DNA from: Muraenolepis orangiensis
Lineage: Eukaryota; Chordata; Actinopteri; Gadiformes; Muraenolepididae
Assembly (NCBI GenBank): GCA_027704905.1
Contig: JANIIK010000590.1
Span: 91,573 to 155,572, forward strand
Direction: 5' to 3'
DNA length: 64,000 nucleotides
The notes below the pieces were generated by a model. It was not told the DNA's origin and did no database searches. It saw only the letters and a list, made by a program, of their open reading frames with translations. Made by a program: the position numbers and the translations under genes. Each line of letters begins with the position of its first letter. The first letter of the stretch is position 1. Below, one piece after another: positions 58,750-64,000 of this stretch.

Positions 58750-59281
58750 TGTCACGGTTACGGTGGTTGACAGGGGGCGTGGCCAGGCCGCGTGCGCTAG
58801 ATGCGCACACACACGCACCTGCCAACCATTACTGTGGCTAATTGCCAATGATCTCACCTGGGGGGGCTATTCATACCACGGCGTCTGTTAGAGACGTCGC
58901 TCGTTCGTACTGTGTGTAACCTGTACGCTACCAGTCCCCAGGTGACATTCATCCCTGGTTCTGATCACCCTGCTACGGACTATCAGAGAGACAGCCCGCT
59001 CGTCTGCTGTTCCAGCCCCTCGTCGGTCCCGGAGATCCATTCGTCTACTACCTGTCGGCTCGACGCACCTCGACTTCCCGGTAACCCGACCCATCGCCTG
59101 TCCCCAATGATCCATTCGTCCACTACCTGTCGGTACGACGCACCTCGACCTCCCGGTTCCAGATCCCTCATTTGTCCTGGAGATTACATACGATTGTGTT
59201 CTGTGCCGAATAAAACCCCTGTTCTCCCCTTTCTGGTCTCTGTCTGCGTTCTGGGTCCAACCTAACCACGCACTTATGACA
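58750..59281 (+). repeat. 5' LTR of the Gypsy element
   Basis: TGTCACGG...CTTATGACA, 532 bp. Includes an AATAAA (gccgaataaaacccc) near its end as polyadenylation signal. Confidence 0.9.
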
Positions 59282-59297
59282 GAACGAACGAGCCATA

Positions 59298-60214
59298 ATG
59301 GACCCCGGCGACGGAGATCGGTGGAAGCGCAAAATCCACCTTTACGCAGCGCAGTGGGAGAAACTTCTTGCGGAAGCCCATGCGTCAATTACCCGGATGG
59401 TGGACCTCACGGAGTCCCAGGGCGCACGCATAGCGCACCTCGAGGCGGTGATTTCACAAACTCCGGCTTTCGCTGGTCCCGCGGAGCCACACATCCCGCC
59501 CCCGCCGAGGTACTCTGGGGATCCGGACACCTGCCGGAGCTTCTTGGGCCAGTGCAGGAATATCTTTGACGCACAGCCGTCCCGCTTTACGAGGGAAGCG
59601 GGGAGAATTGCTTACATAGTGAGCCTGCTGGAGGGAGGTCCCCTCGCTATGTATGATGCGCTCCGTGCGCAAGGATCTCCTCTCATGTGGCCTTCGTGGC
59701 TCTTGAAAGTGAGCTGATGAGGGTGTACGACCACGCCATACGGGGCGCCCAGGCTGGACAACTCCTGCTGCGGCTTAAGCAGGGAACGCTCAGCCTTCGG
59801 GAGTACATCGCCCGGTTTCGCCGGTTGGCGTTGGAGTCCGGTTGGAACGAGGAATCGCTCCTGTCCGCGCTCCAGAACGGACTCAACCGGGAGTTGGGCA
59901 AGGAGGTGGCGTTGCGGGGCGAGAAGGGCACTGTGGATGAGGCCATCCAGAGGGCCATTCAGGTGTCAGACCTAGCGATGCAGTGGGGGGACGCTCCGGG
60001 TCCTTCCAGAAGCTTCTCCTGCCCAGCGGAGGAAAGGAGATATTCTCGGTCCACTGCTTCCTTCGCGGAGGAGCCGATGCAGCTGGATCGGGTGGTCCTT
60101 TCCCAGCAGGAACGGAAGCGGAGGCTGGACACCGGAGCTTGTCTCTACTGCGGAGGATTGGGACACTCCCTTCGCGACTGTCATCGTCGGCCAAAAGATC
60201 AGGCCCCTCAGTGA
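59298..60214 (+). pseudogene. Gypsy Gag, frameshifted
   Basis: Starts MDPGDGDRWKRKIHLYAAQW and shows a capsid-like region (PPPRYSGDPDTCRSFLGQC, later LKQGTLSLREYIARFRRLAL) ending in a CCHC knuckle (CLYCGGLGHSLRDC) just before the stop at 60212-60214. The frame is broken near 59690, splitting the capsid. Gag organisation is like Sushi/RTL-type Gypsy elements of fish. Confidence 0.8.
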
Positions 60215-60249
60215 CGGCGGGGTCCCTGAGGTGCCAGAATGCGACCCGC

Positions 60250-62978
60250 TCTCCAGCTGCATTGGCAGGCTCCCATTTTCACGCACATCTCCTTTGGGCG
60301 AAGGAGAGGCTTCCGGTGAAGGTGTTGGTGGACTCCGGAGCTGATGCCAGTTTCATTGATGCCGCTCTGGTCGTACGGGCCGGTATTCCCACCGAGCGGA
60401 TACAGCTACCATTGGAGGTGAACTCCGGGCCGTTGGCCCGGATCACCCAACGGTCGGTTCCTCTCACTCTGGTTCTGTCAGGGAATCACCGGGAGATCAT
60501 CCAGTTACACGTCATCTCCTCCCCCCACACTCCTGTGGTATTGGGTAGACCGTGGTTGGCTATCCACAATCCACACATCGATTGGGTGGCGGGTTCCGTG
60601 ATAAGTTGGAGCATGTTCTGCCATTCGAACTGTCTCCGGTCCGCTCTAGCTCCACGCAACCACCCCCGCCGGTCCCGAGCCCTCCCGATCTCTCATCCGT
60701 CCCCCATGTTTACCACGACCTCGGGGAGGTGTTCTTTAAACAACGGGCCATCTCCTTACCTCCAGACAGACCATATGACTGCGCCATCGATCTCCTCCCC
60801 GGCGCGTCTTTGCCGGTTAGGCGACTCTACAATCTGTCCCGGCCCGAGAGACAGACCATGGAGACCTACATTCACGACTCACTGGCAGCGGGCCTGATCA
60901 GACCCTCGTCGTCGCTTGTGGGTTCTGGGTTTTTCTTTGTCACGAAGAAGGATAACTCGTTGAGGCCGTGTATCGATTTCCGGGGTCTAAACGATATCAC
61001 CGTGAAGAACAAGTACCCCTTGCCACTCATCGACCCAGCCATCGAGCCGCTCCGTCATGCGGCGGTGTTCTCCAAATTAGACCTCCGCAATGCCTACCAT
61101 CTCGTCCGGATCCGGGAGGGGGACGAGTGGATCCGAGCGTTCAACACTGCATTGGGTCTCTTCGAGTACCGGGTCATGCCCTTCGGTCTCACCAACGCCC
61201 CGGCAGTTTTCCAAGCTCTGGTGAACGACGTCCTCCGAGACATGCTGAATCTGTTCGTGTTTGTCTACCTGGATGATATTTTGATCTTTTTTTTTGTCAG
61301 AAGGAGCACGTTCAGCACGTTCGGTTGGTACTTCAGCGGCTATTGGAGAACAAGCTGTTCGTCAAGGCGGAGAAGTGTGAGTTCCACGTTAAGTCGGTGG
61401 CTTTTTTGGGATTCATAATCGAGCCTGGGCAGGTTCGGTCGGATCCCGTTAAGATCAAGGCAGTGGTGGAGTGGCCGACGCCTACGTCCCGGAGACAACT
61501 CCAGCAGTTCCTCGGTTTTTCCAATTTTTACCGTAGGTTCATCCGGGATTTTAGTAGCGTCGCGGCTCCGCTTACTCGGCTCACCTCCACGCTCTCTCAC
61601 CTCCACGCTCTCTCCGTTCTCGGATTCCGGCGTTGGGGCCGTACTTTCTCAACGTTCCACGGGGGATCGGAAGATGCACCCTTGTGCGTTTTTTTCGAAA
61701 CGGCTGTCTCCCGCGGAGAGGAACTACGACATCGGGAATCGGGAGCTCTTGGCAGTGGTTCTGGCCTTGGAGGAGTGGAGGCATTGGCTTGAGGGGGCCG
61801 AACAACCGTTTGTGGTCTGGACAGACCACAAGAACTTGGCCTACCTCCGCACCGCCAGACGGCTCAACTCTCGACAGGCGCGGTGGGCGTTGTTCCTGTG
61901 GAGGTTCAACTTCACGCTCAACTACCGGCCTGGATGTCGGAATGTCAAACCCGACTCTCTCTCTCGCCAGTGGGACGCCGAGAGGGATCTCGTCGAGCCA
62001 GAGACCATCCTGCCTCCGGTGTGCGTGATTGGGGCAGTCACATGGGAGATCGAGGGTCTCGTCCGGTCGGCTCAGCGTGCTCATCCAGATCCAGGTAATG
62101 GTCCCGCTAACCGGCTGTTTGTACCCAATCCAGTTAGGTCCCGGGTGCTGCAGTGGGCTCATTCCTCCCGTCTGACCTACCATCCCGGCTTTGCGCGGAC
62201 CCTGTCCTTCCTCAGACAGAGTTTCTGGTGGCCTTCCATCTCCCAGGACACCCAGGCCTTTGTCACGGCCTGCACCGTCTGTGCACGCAGCAAGGCCTCA
62301 CATCGACCTCCTGCGGGGTTGCTTCAGCCGCTGCCTATCCCTCGCCGGCCTTGGTCGCACATCGCGGTGGATTTCGTCAACGGTCTTCCGCCGTCGAATG
62401 GTAACTCCACCATCCTCACCATCGTCGACCGCTTTTCGAAAGCGGTCCATTTTGTGCCGTTGCCCAAGCTTCCCTCGGCCAGGGAGACGACGGACCTCCT
62501 GGTTCTGCAGGTATTTCGTCTGCACGGGATTCCTCTGGACATAGTGTCCGGCCACAGTTCGCGTCGCAGTTGTGGAAGGCATTCTGCCAGGCTCTGGGGG
62601 CCACCGCCAGCCTCTCCTCCGGATACCATCCTCAGTCCAATGGACAAACGGAGAGAGCCAACCAGGACCTGGAAGCGGCTCTCCGCTGCGTCGCCGCGTG
62701 CCATCCATCTTCATGGAGTTCCCACCTCCCTCTTGGTGGAGTACGCCCACAACTCCCTGATCAGCGACGCCACGGGGATGTCGCCATACCAGGCATCACT
62801 GGGCTATCAACCACCTCTGTTTCCCGTCCAGGAGGAGGAGATTGCGGTGCCGTCGGTACATGCCCACCTCCAGCGCTGCCGCCGGATTTGGAGGACCGCA
62901 CGGTCGGCGCTCCTTCGTACTGCCGATCGGAACCGGCGTTTGGCAGACCGTCGGAGGGTTCAGGCACCCGTCTATTGA
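60250..62978 (+). pseudogene. Gypsy Pol (protease, RT, RNase H, integrase), broken
   Basis: Protease active site VLVDSGADASF at about 60325; reverse transcriptase from about 60730, with catalytic YLDD at 61266-61277; RNase H with WTDHKNLAYLRTARRLN at about 61820; integrase from about 62155, with the HHCC-type finger (HPGF to CTVCARSK) and AVDFVNGLP. Breaks: a frame change between protease and reverse transcriptase near 60590-60700, a T run at 61286-61296 just after YLDD, a missing stretch of the RNase H lead-in near 61590-61670, and a frameshift in integrase near 62550 that removes its second catalytic Asp context. Confidence 0.85.
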
Positions 62979-63038
62979 CCTGGACAACAGGTATGGCTCT
63001 CCTCCCGTGACCTGCCACTCCAGGTACCGTCCCGGAAG

Positions 63039-63206
63039 TTGGCGCCTCGTTACATGGGACCATACACGGTGGACAAGGTCATCAATCCGGTTTCAATAAG
63101 GTTGAAATTGCCGCCAGCCATGAAGGTTCATCCCACCTTTCATGTCTCCTTATTGAAACCTGTTTCTTCCAGTCCCTTGTGCCCTCCCACCGCACCCCCT
63201 CCCCCG
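63039..63206 (+). pseudogene. Gypsy Pol C-terminal remnant
   Basis: Reads YMGPYTVDKVINPVSIRLKL and VHPTFHVSLLKP, the usual end of the integrase, then Pro-rich residues run straight into the truncated 3' LTR. The chromodomain that normally follows is missing. Confidence 0.75.
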
Positions 63207-63686
63207 CGGCGTCTGTTAGAGACGTTGCTCGTTCGTACTGTGTGTAACCTGTATGCTACCAGTGTGGGTGGGTGACACTCATCCCTGGTTCTGATCACCC
63301 TGCTACGGACTATCAGAGAGATAGCCCGCTCGTCTGCTGTTCCAGCCCTTCGTCGGTCCCGGAGATCCATTTGTCTACTACCTGTCGGCTCGACGCACCT
63401 CGACTTCCCGGTAACCCGACCCATCGCCTGTCCCCAACGATCCATTCGTCTCCTACCTGCCGGCACGACACACCTCGACTTCCCGGTAACCCGACCCATC
63501 GCCTGTCCCCAACGATCCATTCGTCCACTACCTGTTGGTACGACGCACCTCGACCTCCCGGTTCCAGATCTCTCGTTTGTCCTGGAGATTACATACGATT
63601 GTGTTCTGTGCCGAATAAAACCCCTGTTCTCCCCTTTCTGGTCTCCGTCTGCGTTCTGGGTCCAACCTAACCACGCACTTGTGACA
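63207..63686 (+). repeat. 3' LTR of the Gypsy element, 5'-truncated
   Basis: Aligns with 58879-59281. It lacks the first 129 bp and has an extra copy of an internal repeat of roughly 75-80 bp (cggtaacccgacccatcgcc and on). Confidence 0.9.
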
Positions 63687-63742
63687 GGTCAAAGTGTAAT
63701 GAATAATGTGTAAGGAACAACCTTTTTCATCACAAACAGATT

Positions 63743-63952
63743 GTGGTTTTCTTGGATGCTTTGCTACTCCCTAGGCCACTGGCAGCTGTAAAAAGTGAAG
63801 TTTGTGTGAGAAATCAAGATGATGTGTCTAAAGGAAATGATAGAGTAGACAGAGCTGCAAAAGCGGCAGCATTAGGACATGAAATGCATAGTACTAACGT
63901 GCACACTCCACTGGAAGTACCTCCTCTCTCCCTACAGGAGGTCCAACAATAG
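63743..63952 (+). pseudogene. Retroviral-type RNase H scrap
   Basis: Reads RPLAAVKSEVCVRNQDDVSK then GNDRVDRAAKAAALGHEM, which looks like the C-terminal end of an RNase H domain of endogenous retrovirus Pol and the linker to integrase. A stop at 63950-63952 interrupts the frame, which resumes after it (ADANVKNLWTKSGSTE). Only a fragment lies in the window. Confidence 0.45.
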
Positions 63953-64000
63953 GCGGATGCTAATGTGAAGAACCTCTGGACAAAGAGTGGTTCAACCGAA

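Larger units (their letters stand above)
58750..63686 (+). mobile_element. Gypsy-type LTR retrotransposon, defective
   Basis: Flanked by the 5-bp duplication GGTCA (58745-58749 and 63687-63691). 5' LTR 58750-59281, Gag and Pol with the order protease, reverse transcriptase, RNase H, integrase (Metaviridae/Gypsy order), then a 3' LTR missing its first 129 bp. Several frameshifts and internal losses make it non-functional. High GC and no introns contrast with its AT-rich surroundings. Confidence 0.92.

Noticed and set aside
58888..59388. 166-codon minus-strand open frame over the Gypsy 5' LTR
   Set aside because: Lies across LTR and leader. Also present over the 3' LTR (63140-63520), it reflects internal LTR repeats, not a gene.

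Overview
This is eukaryotic, intron-bearing, repeat-dense DNA, almost certainly from a teleost fish. The evidence is two Toll-like receptor genes of the fish TLR22/TLR23 type, a STEAP-like exon, and fish-type hAT, CACTA, L2/Rex-like LINE and Gypsy elements. The very high density of long (AC)n/(TG)n tracts and minisatellites resembles codfishes (Gadiformes), which are also known for TLR expansion; that placement is inference.

Layout. 1-9.2 kb: TLR unit 1 on the minus strand, a three-exon TLR22/23-like gene whose large exon carries four single-base deletions relative to its paralogue, followed by intergenic repeats and a decayed integrase-like fragment. 9.53-27.94 kb: one 18.4-kb nested insertion flanked by an 8-bp target duplication. 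An outer hAT with BED-finger remnants contains an inner hAT, which contains a CACTA/EnSpm element (10064-22021). The CACTA carries a broken C2H2-plus-transposase gene and a second gene with a SAM domain (SAMD3-like). Its right half has been tandemly duplicated (2 x 5.2 kb), and it hosts further hAT, LINE and solo-LTR insertions. 27.95-34.74 kb: a LINE endonuclease region split by a 4.4-kb hAT (KIAA1586-like transposase), which itself hosts a solo LTR, a 194-bp AC tract and another hAT; a further hAT follows. 34.8-35.0 kb: an isolated STEAP-like last exon. 35.2-37.9 kb: minisatellites. 37.9-54.4 kb: TLR unit 2, a paralogous copy of unit 1 with an intact 955-codon TLR and two hAT insertions that are absent from unit 1, then a 2.5-kb tandem duplication with a 27-bp minisatellite and a better-preserved integrase-like gene. 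54.4-57.3 kb: SINE, minisatellite, LINE scrap, a second small copy of the composite hAT-in-hAT, and a zinc-knuckle fragment. 58.75-63.69 kb: a defective Gypsy LTR retrotransposon. 63.7-64 kb: a scrap resembling a retroviral-type RNase H.

The only gene that looks functional is the second TLR, an innate immune receptor with signal peptide, leucine-rich repeats, membrane segment and cytoplasmic TIR domain. Most of the rest is transposon-driven architecture. Its value is that many insertion boundaries can be fixed to the base by target-site duplications and by comparing the paralogous units.
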